Positions 1-8,941 of a stretch of DNA of 64,000 nt are shown here, piece by piece. How positions within the stretch are numbered: the stretch's first letter is position 1; every line of letters begins with the position of its first letter. The notes under the pieces were generated by a model that saw nothing but the letters and a program-made list of their open reading frames with translations, searched no databases and was not told the DNA's origin. The translations under genes were made by a program, and so were the position numbers. The DNA comes from Lactococcus hircilactis (GTDB lineage: Bacteria > Bacillota > Bacilli > Lactobacillales > Streptococcaceae), in contig NZ_WITJ01000002.1 of NCBI RefSeq assembly GCF_009601015.1, positions 150,022 to 214,021 on the forward strand, read 5' to 3'.

Positions 1-772
1 GTCGTGCATGATTATATAAATCCATCGCTGGACCGTCTTCAATGATTTGTCCCGCATACATAATTGCAATCCGATCTGCAATTTCAATCAAGAGTGACAT
101 ATCGTGTGTGATGAAAATAACAGCAAAACCTAATTTTTTACGTAAATCCGTGATTTGTTGCACAATTTGACGTTGCATGACAACATCAAGTGCTGTCGTA
201 GGTTCATCCATAATCAAGACTTTCGGCTCCAAAGCCAACGCCATCGCAATCATGACCCTTTGACGCATTCCACCAGAGAGTTGATGAGGAAACGATTCTA
301 AACGATCCGGTGAAATTCCAACCATGTCCATCAATTCGACTGCACGATTTTGAAGTTTTTGCTTATCCCAATCAGGACGATGGGCTTGGATTGCATCTTT
401 AATTTGATGGCCCACACGATATACTGGATTTAGTGAATTCATCGCACCTTGAAAAACGACAGCTTCATCCACCCACCGTTGTTCACGCAGTGCTTTATCC
501 GTTAATTTTAATAAATCACGACGTTCACCGTTTGTTCCTTTAATCCAAACTTCTCCTCCAGTAATCAAACCAGGAGGGGGTAAAAGTCGAGTCGCACCAT
601 AAACCAAAGTTGATTTTCCACAACCAGATTCACCCGCTAACCCAAGGACCTCTCCTTCGTGCAACGTCAGATTGACTCCACGTAAAACATGAGCAGCGCT
701 TTCTGTAAAGCCATAATCCACACTTAAATTTTTAATTTCAAGAACTGGTTCTGCATTTGAAAAATCTGTCAT
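1..772 (-). CDS. Opp/Dpp-type ABC importer ATPase (DppD-like), 3' end outside window
   Basis: This is one of two ATPases that energise an oligopeptide-family importer. It starts at the ATG at 772, which overlaps the stop of the upstream permease as ATGA, and runs off the left edge after about 257 codons. Visible motifs are Walker A (GESGCGKST, near residue 45), the signature LSGGMRQR, Walker B LIMDEPTTALD and the switch histidine in FITHDMS. The RLLPPPGLITGG segment after Walker A is the style I associate with Opp-family sugar importers, but that is memory. It is the last visible gene of a minus-strand operon that begins with the lipoprotein at 5603. Confidence 0.9.
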   Translation of the reverse strand, partial: MTDFSNAEPVLEIKNLSVDYGFTESAAHVLRGVNLTLHEGEVLGLAGESGCGKSTLVYGATRLLPPPGLITGGEVWIKGTNGERRDLLKLTDKALREQRWVDEAVVFQGAMNSLNPVYRVGHQIKDAIQAHRPDWDKQKLQNRAVELMDMVGISPDRLESFPHQLSGGMRQRVMIAMALALEPKVLIMDEPTTALDVVMQRQIVQQITDLRKKLGFAVIFITHDMSLLIEIADRIAIMYAGQIIEDGPAMDLYNHAR

Positions 773-1758
773 GATTGTCCTTTCTTCTCGTTCATTTTTT
801 TCCCACTACTATCCACTGTTATGTTTGCAATTGGAGTAAATCCTACTCTTGGACGAATGCCTCGTTTTTTAAGTAATTTAGCGTTCATCCCCGTATTACG
901 CAAGCGCGGATTTACAAATTCATCAATTCCAAAATTAATCAAAGCTAAACTCATCCCTAAAAAGGCCACACATAATCCTGCTGGTGCATACCACCACCAT
1001 TGTCCTGAAGTGAATGCTCCGTTATTTTGTGCATAATAAAGTACCGTACCCCACGACCAATCCGAAGGAGGAATAATCCCAATGTAAGATAATGTTACCA
1101 AAGACATGATTGCTGCTGTAACCGTTCCAATAAACGTTGAGGCCAAAATAGCCGTTAAATTGGGCAAAATTTCAAAAACGATAATTCTCCATCTTGATTC
1201 CCCACTTGCTCTTGCCGCTTCAACAAAATCTCGTGTTCGTAAAGACATGGTTTGAGAGCGGAGCACACGTGCGCCCCAAGCCCAACCTGTAAACGAAATG
1301 ACCAGAATGATTGCAGCAAGCCCTGCGTTTGTTAATGTTCCCATAATGATGATAATCAGTGGAAGACCAGGAATCACTAAGAAAATATTGGTCATCATGG
1401 ATAGCAACTCGTCTCCCCAGCCCGATAAAAACCCTGCAGAGACACCAACGATTGCTGCCAAGACAGTTGCAATAACACCAGTAGATAAGCTAACGACCAT
1501 CACACCTCTAGTCCCAATGACAAGTTGTGAAAAAATATCCTGTCCTACATTCGTTGTCCCCAATAAATGGGTTAAAGAAGGTGTAGCATTTGCTAGAGGA
1601 GACGTTTTATTTGGATCAAACGGTGCAATAAGGGGTCCAAAAATCGCAACTAAGATAAAGAACGAAAAGATACTCAATCCAATAATAGATTTTGTATTTC
1701 TCAAAAAAACCATGTGCTGTTTCTTTTGAACTTTTGAATCATTTGTTTTTTCACTCAT
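769..1758 (-). CDS. Opp/Dpp-family ABC importer permease (DppC-like)
   Basis: Membrane subunit of 329 residues with about six helices. The cytoplasmic coupling motif EAARASGESRWRIIVFEILPN (the EAA loop, which docks on the ATPases) is clear near residues 180-200. A C-terminal WWWYAPAGLC segment and the ending GIDEFVNPRLR recall the subgroup of Opp-family permeases found next to glycosidases, a family inference only. AAGGAGGGATAAAA precedes the ATG. It lies 2 bases after dppB-like and overlaps dppD-like by 4, so translation is probably coupled. The C-terminal tail of about 35 charged residues is longer than usual. Confidence 0.9.
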   Translation of the reverse strand: MSEKTNDSKVQKKQHMVFLRNTKSIIGLSIFSFFILVAIFGPLIAPFDPNKTSPLANATPSLTHLLGTTNVGQDIFSQLVIGTRGVMVVSLSTGVIATVLAAIVGVSAGFLSGWGDELLSMMTNIFLVIPGLPLIIIIMGTLTNAGLAAIILVISFTGWAWGARVLRSQTMSLRTRDFVEAARASGESRWRIIVFEILPNLTAILASTFIGTVTAAIMSLVTLSYIGIIPPSDWSWGTVLYYAQNNGAFTSGQWWWYAPAGLCVAFLGMSLALINFGIDEFVNPRLRNTGMNAKLLKKRGIRPRVGFTPIANITVDSSGKKMNEKKGQS

Positions 1759-1760
1759 TT

Positions 1761-2741
1761 TTATCCCTCCTTTCTTGTCCGTGGATCAAGGAATGCATAA
1801 ACAATATCAGCTACAATATTTGCAATTAAAACTGACATCGTAATGACAAGAAATATTCCTTGCATCAATGGATAATCATGGTTATTTGTCGCTTGTAATA
1901 AACGATAACCGATCCCTTGATAATTAAACACTTGTTCCATAACCAATGTCCCAGAAACAACAAATCCAAGCGAAAGTGCAAAACCTGAAATTTGAGGTAA
2001 AATAGCATTTCTTGAAGCATAACGAAACATGACGCTAGATTCTCTCAATCCTTTAGCATGAGCTACAGTAACATAATCCTCAGAAGATACCGTGACCATC
2101 ATATTTCTCATTCCCAAAATCCATCCTGCCATTGAACTTAACACAATTGTTAATGCTGGTAAGAATCCATAATAACAAACGGATGAAATAAATGTCCAAT
2201 TTAATCCAGGAGTAGCATCGATAGAATAAGATCCTCCTTGTGGAAACCATTGAAGAGAAGTTGCAAAAATCGAAATCGCCATCAGTCCAATCCAAAAATA
2301 AGGAACAGATGAAAAGAATGTCGTAATTGGAATTAAAGCATCCCATTTTGTGCCACGGCGCCATCCCAAAACAATCCCGATGACTGTCCCAATTAAAAAG
2401 GCGATAATTGTAGCAAGTCCAACTAATCCAAGCGTCCAAGGTAACGATTGAGAAATGATAGTAGAAACTGGTGTTGGAAATGATTGAAGCGATACTCCTA
2501 AATTTCCATGAAAGAGTTTAACCCAGTAATCAATATATTGTTGCCATAACGTTTCATGAACATCCATCCCAAACAAGCGACGTAATGAGGCTACTGCATT
2601 GACAGAAATTTGTCCTTGATACCTTGCAATCAGTGCTTGAACAGGATCTCCTGGCATCATTCTTGGGATAAAAAAGTTCAATGTTACTGCAGCCCATGCG
2701 GTAACAATATAGAATATTGCCCGACGAATAAAGAATTTCAT
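1761..2741 (-). CDS. Opp/Dpp-family ABC importer permease (DppB-like)
   Basis: First permease of the importer, 326 residues. It shows the N-terminal DppB pattern (a helix followed by [12 protein letters not shown]) and an EAA-type loop, [25 protein letters not shown], near residues 225-250. The ATG is preceded by AAGGAGGTCCACTC and overlaps the stop of the upstream ATPase by 4 bases. With the DppC-like protein it should form the membrane channel. The sequence does not fix the substrate; the RpiR regulator and cre-like sites upstream favour a sugar. Confidence 0.9.
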   Translation of the reverse strand: MKFFIRRAIFYIVTAWAAVTLNFFIPRMMPGDPVQALIARYQGQISVNAVASLRRLFGMDVHETLWQQYIDYWVKLFHGNLGVSLQSFPTPVSTIISQSLPWTLGLVGLATIIAFLIGTVIGIVLGWRRGTKWDALIPITTFFSSVPYFWIGLMAISIFATSLQWFPQGGSYSIDATPGLNWTFISSVCYYGFLPALTIVLSSMAGWILGMRNMMVTVSSEDYVTVAHAKGLRESSVMFRYASRNAILPQISGFALSLGFVVSGTLVMEQVFNYQGIGYRLLQATNNHDYPLMQGIFLVITMSVLIANIVADIVYAFLDPRTRKEG

Positions 2742-3862
2742 GAGTGGACCTCCTTATTTTGAGCGATTTTTTCTTTCACATCTGTGGGTAATTCCATATC
2801 GTGAATGGTTTTCAAATCTCCCTTATTTCCGATATTTACCATTGCTCCTGGATGATCTGTATAAAGCCAGCATGCCACTTCTTGCCCTGTCGCTGCTTTC
2901 ACTGTTGGTGGAACTTCTTGTGCACACAAATCTGTCGCAAATGGACATCTTGTTCTAAAGCGGCATCCTGATGGGGGATCAATCAAACTTGGTGCCTCAC
3001 CATGCGCTTCACCACGTAAGGCATTAAGCGAATCTGGATCTGGCGCAGAATTAACTAATAAATCAGTATAAGGATGTGAAGGGTGTTGTGTCACCATTTC
3101 TGACTTGCCACGTTCAATGACTCTTCCTGCATACATCACAAGTGTTTCATCGGCAAAATAACGAGCAGACGCAACATCGTGCGTGATATACAAAATAGCA
3201 ATTCCCTCATTATCTCTCAAATCTTTTAATAAATTTAGAATTCCCAAACGAATTGAGACATCAAGCATAGAGATTGGCTCATCTGCGAGAAGCACTTTTG
3301 GATCTGCTGCTAAAGCACGTGCAATCGAAACCCGTTGCCGCTGTCCTCCTGAGAGTTCATGCGGAAACTTATCAATGTAGCGCTCTGCAGGGGTTAATTT
3401 AACGCGTTGCAATAGTTCAATGACTGCTCCTTCAAGTTTTGCACCGTGTAATCCTCTCTTGTGGATCTGAAGGGCACGTCCAAGAATGTATCGAATGGTG
3501 TGAATAGAATTTAAAGATCCAAATGGATCTTGAAAAATCATTTGAACTTGATTCGTATATTCTTTAAACTTACGACCAGAAGCCGCATGTGCTTCAACGC
3601 CATTCAATTCAATTGTTCCACTTGTAATCGGAACAAGCTGACTTAATAATTTTGCAATAGTAGATTTCCCTGATCCAGATTCGCCAACGAGCGCAACAAC
3701 CTTTCCAGCATACAAATCAAGACTCACATCCTCAGTTGCATGAACGACTTTCCCTCTCTTCAAACCACCTACAGGAAAATGCTTCACAATATTTTTAGCA
3801 CTTAAAACGGGACTCTCATCAGATGATTGTTCGTTTATTTTTTCATTATTGGTCTCTGACAA
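2738..3862 (-). CDS. Opp/Dpp-type ABC importer ATPase (DppF/OppF-like)
   Basis: Second ATPase, 374 residues. Walker A is GESGSGKST (near residue 59), the signature is LSGGQRQR, Walker B is [12 protein letters not shown], and the switch histidine lies in LYITHDVA. The C-terminal oligo_HPY-type zone contains [14 protein letters not shown], the cysteine cluster typical of OppF/DppF. The start is a TTG at 3862 behind AGGAG with 7 bases of spacing. The tail extends about 45 residues beyond the usual end. It is separated from the lipoprotein gene by a 16-bp perfect hairpin and overlaps dppB-like by 4 bases. Confidence 0.9.
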   Translation of the reverse strand: MSETNNEKINEQSSDESPVLSAKNIVKHFPVGGLKRGKVVHATEDVSLDLYAGKVVALVGESGSGKSTIAKLLSQLVPITSGTIELNGVEAHAASGRKFKEYTNQVQMIFQDPFGSLNSIHTIRYILGRALQIHKRGLHGAKLEGAVIELLQRVKLTPAERYIDKFPHELSGGQRQRVSIARALAADPKVLLADEPISMLDVSIRLGILNLLKDLRDNEGIAILYITHDVASARYFADETLVMYAGRVIERGKSEMVTQHPSHPYTDLLVNSAPDPDSLNALRGEAHGEAPSLIDPPSGCRFRTRCPFATDLCAQEVPPTVKAATGQEVACWLYTDHPGAMVNIGNKGDLKTIHDMELPTDVKEKIAQNKEVHS

Positions 3863-3888
3863 TGCTATACTCCTTATCTATAAAATCT

Positions 3889-3923
3889 AGTAAAGAAAGG
3901 TTCCAAAGGAACCTTTCTTTACT
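3889..3923 (-). terminator. Intercistronic hairpin between lipoprotein and ATPase genes
   Basis: A perfect 16-bp inverted repeat with a 3-base loop (arms AGTAAAGAAAGGTTCC and its complement). On the minus strand only a weak U-rich stretch follows, so it probably acts as a partial terminator or mRNA stabiliser giving more binding protein than membrane subunits, a common arrangement for such operons. Confidence 0.75.
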
Positions 3924-3938
3924 ATTTGTTACCTTATG

Positions 3939-5603
3939 TCATTTTACTGCATGAAGTTTCGTTAAAACTTTTGTGAAACCTGCAGCAGTCATATTTGGAT
4001 CCATATATTGATTTGATTCTGTTGGCCAACCTGTATAGTATTTGTCCGTATAATTGAACCAAAGTGGAACTTCAAGGACAGGAATAACAGGAGTTTGTTC
4101 AACATAAACTTTTTGGATGGTTGCTAAATCTTTTGTCCGCTGTGCATCGGAAGTCGCACTTGCATAATCTTTAAGCGCAGCTGTTGCTTCAGGAGATTGG
4201 AAACGACCAAAGTTGTAGTTAGCAGATTGACCAAGAGGTTTGTAGAACGATTGGTCCATACTATCAAGATAGATATTATATGGTGTAAATCCTGAATCCG
4301 TCCAGTGAAGTGCTCCATCAAAATTACCTTTAGCAATTTGATCATTCCACGTATCATAAGACGGATTTTGTACAGTTACTTTTGCTCCTAAAGATTGGAG
4401 TTCTGACCCAATCAATTGAAGTTCTGTATCATAATCAGACCACCCTGCTGGGTCAGTCAACATCACAGAAACTACTTTTCCTTTAGTATCTTTCAAACCA
4501 TCTTTTGTTCCAACACCTGTATAACCTGCTTTCGTCAAGATTGATTTAGCATCTGAGAGACTTGTTTTGAATGTTTTTCCTTTATAATCATCTGCAATAA
4601 ATGATTTTCCTGATTCAGGGAGCCCTGTCACTGAAGAAATAGGAGTTGAAGCACCAGCGGATCCTTGTTTTGCAAGTTGCTCACGATCAATCACAGTAGA
4701 AGCTGCTTGACGGAAGGCAAGGTCTGAGAAAGCTCCTTTTTCGTTATTGAGAAAGAGTGTTGTATTTCCTAAAGTGGAAGGATACCAAGCTTTATTGGCC
4801 TTATCTTTACCAAGCCAAGCTGTTTTATAATTTGCGATATAAACAAAACCATCATCTACTTTTCCTGAAGTCATCGCATTTGTCAGAGCAGTATTGTCAT
4901 TATATTCGATATAGCGAATCGTTGGTACCTTGACTTTTCCTCCCCAATAGTTTGGATTTGCTGTCAGTGTTACCCCTTGAGTGGACCATGATTTTAAAAC
5001 ATAAGGTCCTGTACCAACTGGATTTTGATTTGTAAATTTTGAAGGATTTTGTTTTTTCCAAATGTGTTCTGGAACAATAAATTGTTGATAAATTGCTTGT
5101 GTATGTACAAATTGGTTAGATGTAAAGTTAATCGTTACTACATTTCCAGATGTTGAAATATCTCCAAAAGGGATAGAACCTGTATTTAAAGCGGCATTAT
5201 CTTTGATGAGATTGAATGTATAAGCCACATCTTTTGCAGTGAGCTTCTGACCATCAGACCATTTTACTCCGTCGCGAATTGTGAATTTCACTTGCGTATA
5301 ATCAGTGTTCCATTCCCACTTTGTTGCAAGCCAACCTTCTGGTTTTTGTGTAGGAACCATGTCATTAACTTGAACCAAAGGTTCATAAATGGCAAAGCGA
5401 TATCCTTGCACAGCTGCTGCAGAAGTCCCTAAAAATGGATTCGAGTTATTGGTCTGGGGACCATCTGGTTTACCAAACGTCAACACGTGTCCATTTGCAG
5501 CTGTACCAGATTTACTGCCACTAGCACCTGAACCACATGCAGCCAAGCTTGTGATTGCGAGAACAGTTGCACTTCCGAGTGCAATCTTTTTCCATAATTT
5601 CAT
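3939..5603 (-). CDS. Solute-binding lipoprotein of Opp/Dpp family (SBP_bac_5)
   Basis: Extracellular solute receptor, 554 residues, anchored as a lipoprotein: the signal MKLWKKIALGSATVLAITSL is followed by the lipobox AAC (Cys23) and a Gly/Ser/Ala linker. Family-5 binding-protein hallmarks are the EPLV segment near residue 75, WSDGQKLTAKDVAYTF near 120, and GTGPYVL near 200. AGGAGG lies 7 bases before the ATG. It is the first gene of the importer operon. The RpiR-type regulator upstream and two cre-like sites point to carbohydrate uptake, possibly oligosaccharides, whereas peptide receptors of lactococci usually lie with peptidases. Substrate unproven. Confidence 0.88.
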   Translation of the reverse strand: MKLWKKIALGSATVLAITSLAACGSGASGSKSGTAANGHVLTFGKPDGPQTNNSNPFLGTSAAAVQGYRFAIYEPLVQVNDMVPTQKPEGWLATKWEWNTDYTQVKFTIRDGVKWSDGQKLTAKDVAYTFNLIKDNAALNTGSIPFGDISTSGNVVTINFTSNQFVHTQAIYQQFIVPEHIWKKQNPSKFTNQNPVGTGPYVLKSWSTQGVTLTANPNYWGGKVKVPTIRYIEYNDNTALTNAMTSGKVDDGFVYIANYKTAWLGKDKANKAWYPSTLGNTTLFLNNEKGAFSDLAFRQAASTVIDREQLAKQGSAGASTPISSVTGLPESGKSFIADDYKGKTFKTSLSDAKSILTKAGYTGVGTKDGLKDTKGKVVSVMLTDPAGWSDYDTELQLIGSELQSLGAKVTVQNPSYDTWNDQIAKGNFDGALHWTDSGFTPYNIYLDSMDQSFYKPLGQSANYNFGRFQSPEATAALKDYASATSDAQRTKDLATIQKVYVEQTPVIPVLEVPLWFNYTDKYYTGWPTESNQYMDPNMTAAGFTKVLTKLHAVK

Positions 5604-5642
5604 TTTTGCTTCCTCCTAATGAAAACAATAGATTTACTAATT

Positions 5643-5656
5643 TGTAACCGCTTTTA
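5643..5656 (-). promoter_or_regulatory. cre-like site near the lipoprotein start
   Basis: TGTAACCGCTTTTA matches the CcpA operator consensus TGWAANCGNTNWCA at all but one fixed position. It lies about 40 bases upstream of the ATG, where CcpA binding would block transcription. Inference from consensus only. Confidence 0.4.
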
Positions 5657-5788
5657 TCATTGTGAAAAAATATAAAGGAAGTTCTTGCTTTTATTGTGAA
5701 AGCAGGGTGTTCCTTTAGTAACAGTCACGATGATTACAAAACTAATTATATTCTTTTTTATTCAGGAGTCAATCCTTTTCTACGCTTT

Positions 5789-5802
5789 TGGTAACGTTTT
5801 CA
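5789..5802 (-). promoter_or_regulatory. cre-like site upstream of the importer operon
   Basis: Read on the minus strand, TGAAAACGTTACCA differs from the CcpA consensus TGWAANCGNTNWCA at one position. It lies about 185 bases before the lipoprotein ATG. Together with the site at 5643 it suggests carbon catabolite control. Confidence 0.45.
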
Positions 5803-5845
5803 CAACTCTGGTACCATGTCAAAATCATTTGTCATTTTCAGGAGA

Positions 5846-5902
5846 TTAAAAAATAAAAATCGATTTTGAAATCGCTTAACAATCGCAATTTCAAAATCGA
5901 TT
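5846..5902 (-). terminator. Terminator after the RpiR regulator
   Basis: Inverted repeat with 15 perfectly paired bases (5858-5872 with 5888-5902, arm AATCGATTTTGAAAT). On the minus strand it is followed by a T-rich run (TTTTTATTTTTT). It separates the regulator from the importer promoter region. Confidence 0.8.
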
Positions 5903-5961
5903 CTCTCATTATTTTTTTAAATCTACAACATCTTGTTCCAATTTTTTATTTTTTGTTCCAT

Positions 5962-6696
5962 TTAAGGTGTCATCATTTTTTCATAGATCATTTCTGACAA
6001 GGTTTCTATGATAAAAAGAGATGGAATTTGACTTGTTAAATCGCCATGAAGATTTACCCTGCGCTCTTCTATCTCATAATTGATAGAGATATGACTAATT
6101 TTACCAATATCACTGGTTTGGCTCGGAGTAATAGAAGCGATACAATCTTCAGCATTAGGTTTTAAGCGTTGGAGGATTTCAAAGATTTCGCTTGTCCCAC
6201 CAGAAATCGATATGGCAATGATCAAATTTCTTTTGGTTTCTGATAATCTGGATTCTACTGGATAAGTTGGATCCGTAATCGAGAGTGCATTTAATCCAAG
6301 TGTGGCAAACCGACGTGCTGCATAATCACAAATACTTCCGCTTGATCCTAGCCCTAAAAAGACAATAATTTTAGAGCGTAAGATTTCAAAAACTAAATCT
6401 TGACATTTTTCAACCAGTTCTTTCGGATAGCCTTTTGTGGATAAAAGATCAAAATAATCCATATTAAGAAAGGTTTCTCGTTGTTTTTCTTGGATAAATG
6501 CTTGAAAAACTGGATAGGAAGTATAGCCTAATTTTTTTATCAACCGCATCACACTAGAAGTTCCAGCGTGAGATTCCTGTGCGATATCTCGAATATGCAA
6601 AATCGGAATTTTTTCGTAATTATCAGATAAATATCTATAAATGACACGTTCGGTTTCTGAAAGTGTCATAAAATCAACTTTTCCTAAAAATGCCAT
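5962..6696 (-). CDS. RpiR/MurR-family transcriptional regulator (HTH + SIS)
   Basis: DNA-binding regulator of 244 residues. The N-terminal 75 residues form an RpiR-type helix-turn-helix (SETERVIYRYLSDN, then AGTSSVMRLIKKLGYTSY). Residues about 100-230 form a SIS sugar-isomerase-like domain (IIVFLGLGSSGSICDYAARRF; IAISISGGTSEIFEIL) that normally senses a phosphosugar. GAGGAG precedes the ATG. It lies upstream of, and on the same strand as, the importer operon but is separated by its own terminator. That context suggests it controls importer expression in response to a sugar phosphate. The ligand cannot be read from sequence. Confidence 0.88.
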   Translation of the reverse strand: MAFLGKVDFMTLSETERVIYRYLSDNYEKIPILHIRDIAQESHAGTSSVMRLIKKLGYTSYPVFQAFIQEKQRETFLNMDYFDLLSTKGYPKELVEKCQDLVFEILRSKIIVFLGLGSSGSICDYAARRFATLGLNALSITDPTYPVESRLSETKRNLIIAISISGGTSEIFEILQRLKPNAEDCIASITPSQTSDIGKISHISINYEIEERRVNLHGDLTSQIPSLFIIETLSEMIYEKMMTP

Positions 6697-6840
6697 TTTT
6701 TCTCCTCATCAGACGTTAATAAAGCGGATGTATCATTCTTTATATTATCATATCGTCATTGAATTATCCAATAAAACAGCAAAAAGCAAAAATTCTTAAC
6801 TTTTAAAACGGTAGCGAAATTTAGATATTTAGTCCAATGC

Positions 6841-8076
6841 TCATGATTCTCGGATTTGTCCATTGCCATAAATAATATATTTTGTTGTTGTCAGTGCTGA
6901 CAGCCCCATTGGGCCTCTAGCGTGGAGTTTTTGAGTACTGATGCCGATTTCTGCTCCAAAACCGAATTCAAAACCGTCAGTGAATCGTGTGGAAGCATTG
7001 ACATAAACTGCAGCAGAATTGATGCGTTGTAGGAATTTTTGGCTGTTGTTATAATCCTTTGTGACAATCGTTTCAGAGTGTTTGGTACTGTGTTCATTGA
7101 TGTGCGAAATGGCTTCATCCAAGCTATCAACAATTTTGATGGATAAAATCATGTCGTTATATTCAGTGTAAAAATCCTTTTCTGTGGCTGGCAAGCAGGA
7201 AATCAATTTTCGAGTCCGCTCATCTCCGCGAAGTTCGAGATGTCCGCTCTTTTTTTCAAGCATTGGTAAAAAATCGGCTGCGACTTTGGCATGTACAACA
7301 AGACTCTCACAAGCATTGCAAACAGATGGACGTTGCGTTTTCGCATTGAGCAAGATATTTAATCCCATCTCCAAATCGGCAAATTCGTCAATATACGTGT
7401 GGCAATTTCCTGATCCTGTTTCAATAACAGGAACGGTTGAATTTTCAACGACAGATTTAATTAATCCTGACCCTCCTCGTGGAATCAAAACATCCAAATA
7501 TTGGTTGAGTTTCATCATTTTCATCGCACTTTCACGAGAAGGATCTGCAATGATTTCGACTGCTTGGTCAGGCAACCCCACTTTTTGAAGGGCCAATTTC
7601 ATTAATCGAACCAGTTCAAGATTTGAATGAAGTGCGTCTGAGCCGCCACGCAACAAACACGCATTCCCAGATTTGATGCAAAGCACTGCAGCATCAATTG
7701 TAACATTTGGACGTGCTTCATAAATGATTCCCACAAGTCCAAGTGGGACACGCTGTTGTCCAATTTTAAGTCCATTAGGACGTTGCCACATCCGATCAAC
7801 CGTACCAAGAATGTCGGGCAAGGTCGTGATTTTTCGCGCTGCATCTGCGATGGCTAAAATGCGCGCTTCATCAAGCATTAATCGATCTAACATCGGACTA
7901 TTTTGAGCACGATCAAGATCTTTTTTGTTTTCTTCTAAAATAGAATCCATATTATTTTCAAGCATTTCTGCAATAGCAAAAAGTGCGCTGTTGCGCTGTT
8001 CGATACTTGAATTTGCAAGAATGTCACTTGCGGTTTTCGCATTTTTTGCTTGCTCAGCAATCGAAATAAGTTCCAA
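6841..8076 (-). CDS. proA: Gamma-glutamyl phosphate reductase
   Basis: Second enzyme of proline synthesis: NADPH-dependent reduction of gamma-glutamyl phosphate to glutamate semialdehyde. The 411-residue length matches the family. The nucleophilic cysteine is in PSVCNACESLVVH, preceded by the ProA signature VIPRGGSGLI; the C-terminal ARGPMGLSALTTTKYI is also typical. The start is a TTG at 8076 behind AAGGAG, overlapping the 3' end of proB by 23 bases, so the two are translationally coupled. A copy of the dispersed palindrome (variant TGTCAGTGCTGACA) lies in frame at the LSALT codons near the 3' end. Confidence 0.95.
   Translation of the reverse strand: MELISIAEQAKNAKTASDILANSSIEQRNSALFAIAEMLENNMDSILEENKKDLDRAQNSPMLDRLMLDEARILAIADAARKITTLPDILGTVDRMWQRPNGLKIGQQRVPLGLVGIIYEARPNVTIDAAVLCIKSGNACLLRGGSDALHSNLELVRLMKLALQKVGLPDQAVEIIADPSRESAMKMMKLNQYLDVLIPRGGSGLIKSVVENSTVPVIETGSGNCHTYIDEFADLEMGLNILLNAKTQRPSVCNACESLVVHAKVAADFLPMLEKKSGHLELRGDERTRKLISCLPATEKDFYTEYNDMILSIKIVDSLDEAISHINEHSTKHSETIVTKDYNNSQKFLQRINSAAVYVNASTRFTDGFEFGFGAEIGISTQKLHARGPMGLSALTTTKYIIYGNGQIRES
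6889..6902. repeat. Dispersed palindrome copy (TGTCAGTGCTGACA) inside proA
   Basis: Variant with centre TG. It encodes part of LSALT in the proA frame. Confidence 0.8.
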
Positions 8077-8836
8077 TGTGTTCTCCTTCTAAAAGGCCAT
8101 AAATTTTTGTTGGATCATCGCCACTCATGATGACCGTTTTTGTGTGTGATTTTTGGGCAATACAAGCAGCCTCTAATTTGGTTTGCATCCCACCTGTTCC
8201 ACGATTAGATGAACTTCCTCCTGCCATCTTTTTAATGCTGTCAGTAATGACAGAAATTTCTGATAACAATTTTGCTTGCGGATTATCGTTGGGATTCTCC
8301 TCATAAAGTCCATCAATATCTGTCAGCATAATCAGCAAATCTGCATGAACCATATTTGCGATATGAGCGGATAGTGTGTCATTGTCCCCGAAAAGAATCT
8401 CATCTGTCACGACTGTATCATTCTCATTGACAATCGGAATCGCACCATACTCAAGTAACGTTTGAAACGTATTCACCGCATTATTGTGCATTTTTCGATC
8501 CGTCAAAACCAAATGCGTCAGCAGAACTTGTCCAATCAAATGATTATATCGTCGAAAAAATTCATCATAAATCTCCATGAGTTGCGTTTGTCCAATCGCT
8601 GCCGCGGCTTGTTTTTCCATGACAGTTTTTGGACGATGGTTCAGTCCCAACTTTTGTGCGCCAACACCAATCGCACCAGAACTGACCAAAACAATCTGTT
8701 TTCCTGAATTTTTTAAATCAGAAATCACGCGCGTCAATGCTTCAATGCGTTTCAAATTTAAACTTCCATTTTCATAAGTTAATGTGCTAGTGCCGACTTT
8801 AATCACCAACCGATTAATTTTTTCTAAATTTCTCAT
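8054..8836 (-). CDS. proB: Glutamate 5-kinase, short form without PUA domain
   Basis: First enzyme of proline synthesis, phosphorylating glutamate. Amino-acid-kinase fold signatures are VIKVGTSTLTYENG at the N terminus, IVLVSSGAIGVG near residue 50, NENDTVV near 138 and GTGGMQTKLEAA near 215. At 260 residues it lacks the C-terminal PUA RNA-binding-like domain of the E. coli enzyme, which is normal for short Gram-positive forms. It precedes and overlaps proA. Its ribosome site (GTGAAAAG) is weak. A degenerate palindrome copy (TGTCAGTACTCACC, 8853) lies in the short leader and an in-frame copy at 8239. Proline feedback control is a family expectation only. Confidence 0.93.
   Translation of the reverse strand: MRNLEKINRLVIKVGTSTLTYENGSLNLKRIEALTRVISDLKNSGKQIVLVSSGAIGVGAQKLGLNHRPKTVMEKQAAAAIGQTQLMEIYDEFFRRYNHLIGQVLLTHLVLTDRKMHNNAVNTFQTLLEYGAIPIVNENDTVVTDEILFGDNDTLSAHIANMVHADLLIMLTDIDGLYEENPNDNPQAKLLSEISVITDSIKKMAGGSSSNRGTGGMQTKLEAACIAQKSHTKTVIMSGDDPTKIYGLLEGEHIGTYFDC
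8239..8252. repeat. Dispersed palindrome variant (TGTCAGTAATGACA) inside proB
   Basis: On the coding strand it reads TGTCATTACTGACA and encodes part of SVITDS, the same peptide encoded by a copy in menE. Confidence 0.7.
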
Positions 8837-8904
8837 CTTTTCACATTCTACTTGTCAGTACTCACCACTTTTTACATGATGGCTTTAGTTTAATCAATTA
8901 TAAC

Positions 8905-8933
8905 AAAAAAAGTTCTGTCAGTACTGACAGAAC
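8905..8933 (-). terminator. ddl terminator built on the dispersed palindrome
   Basis: A 22-base perfect palindrome at 8912-8933 with core CTGTCAGTACTGACAG. On the minus strand it is followed by seven T residues, giving a standard intrinsic terminator between ddl and proB. Confidence 0.85.
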
Positions 8934-8941
8934 ATCTCTTT

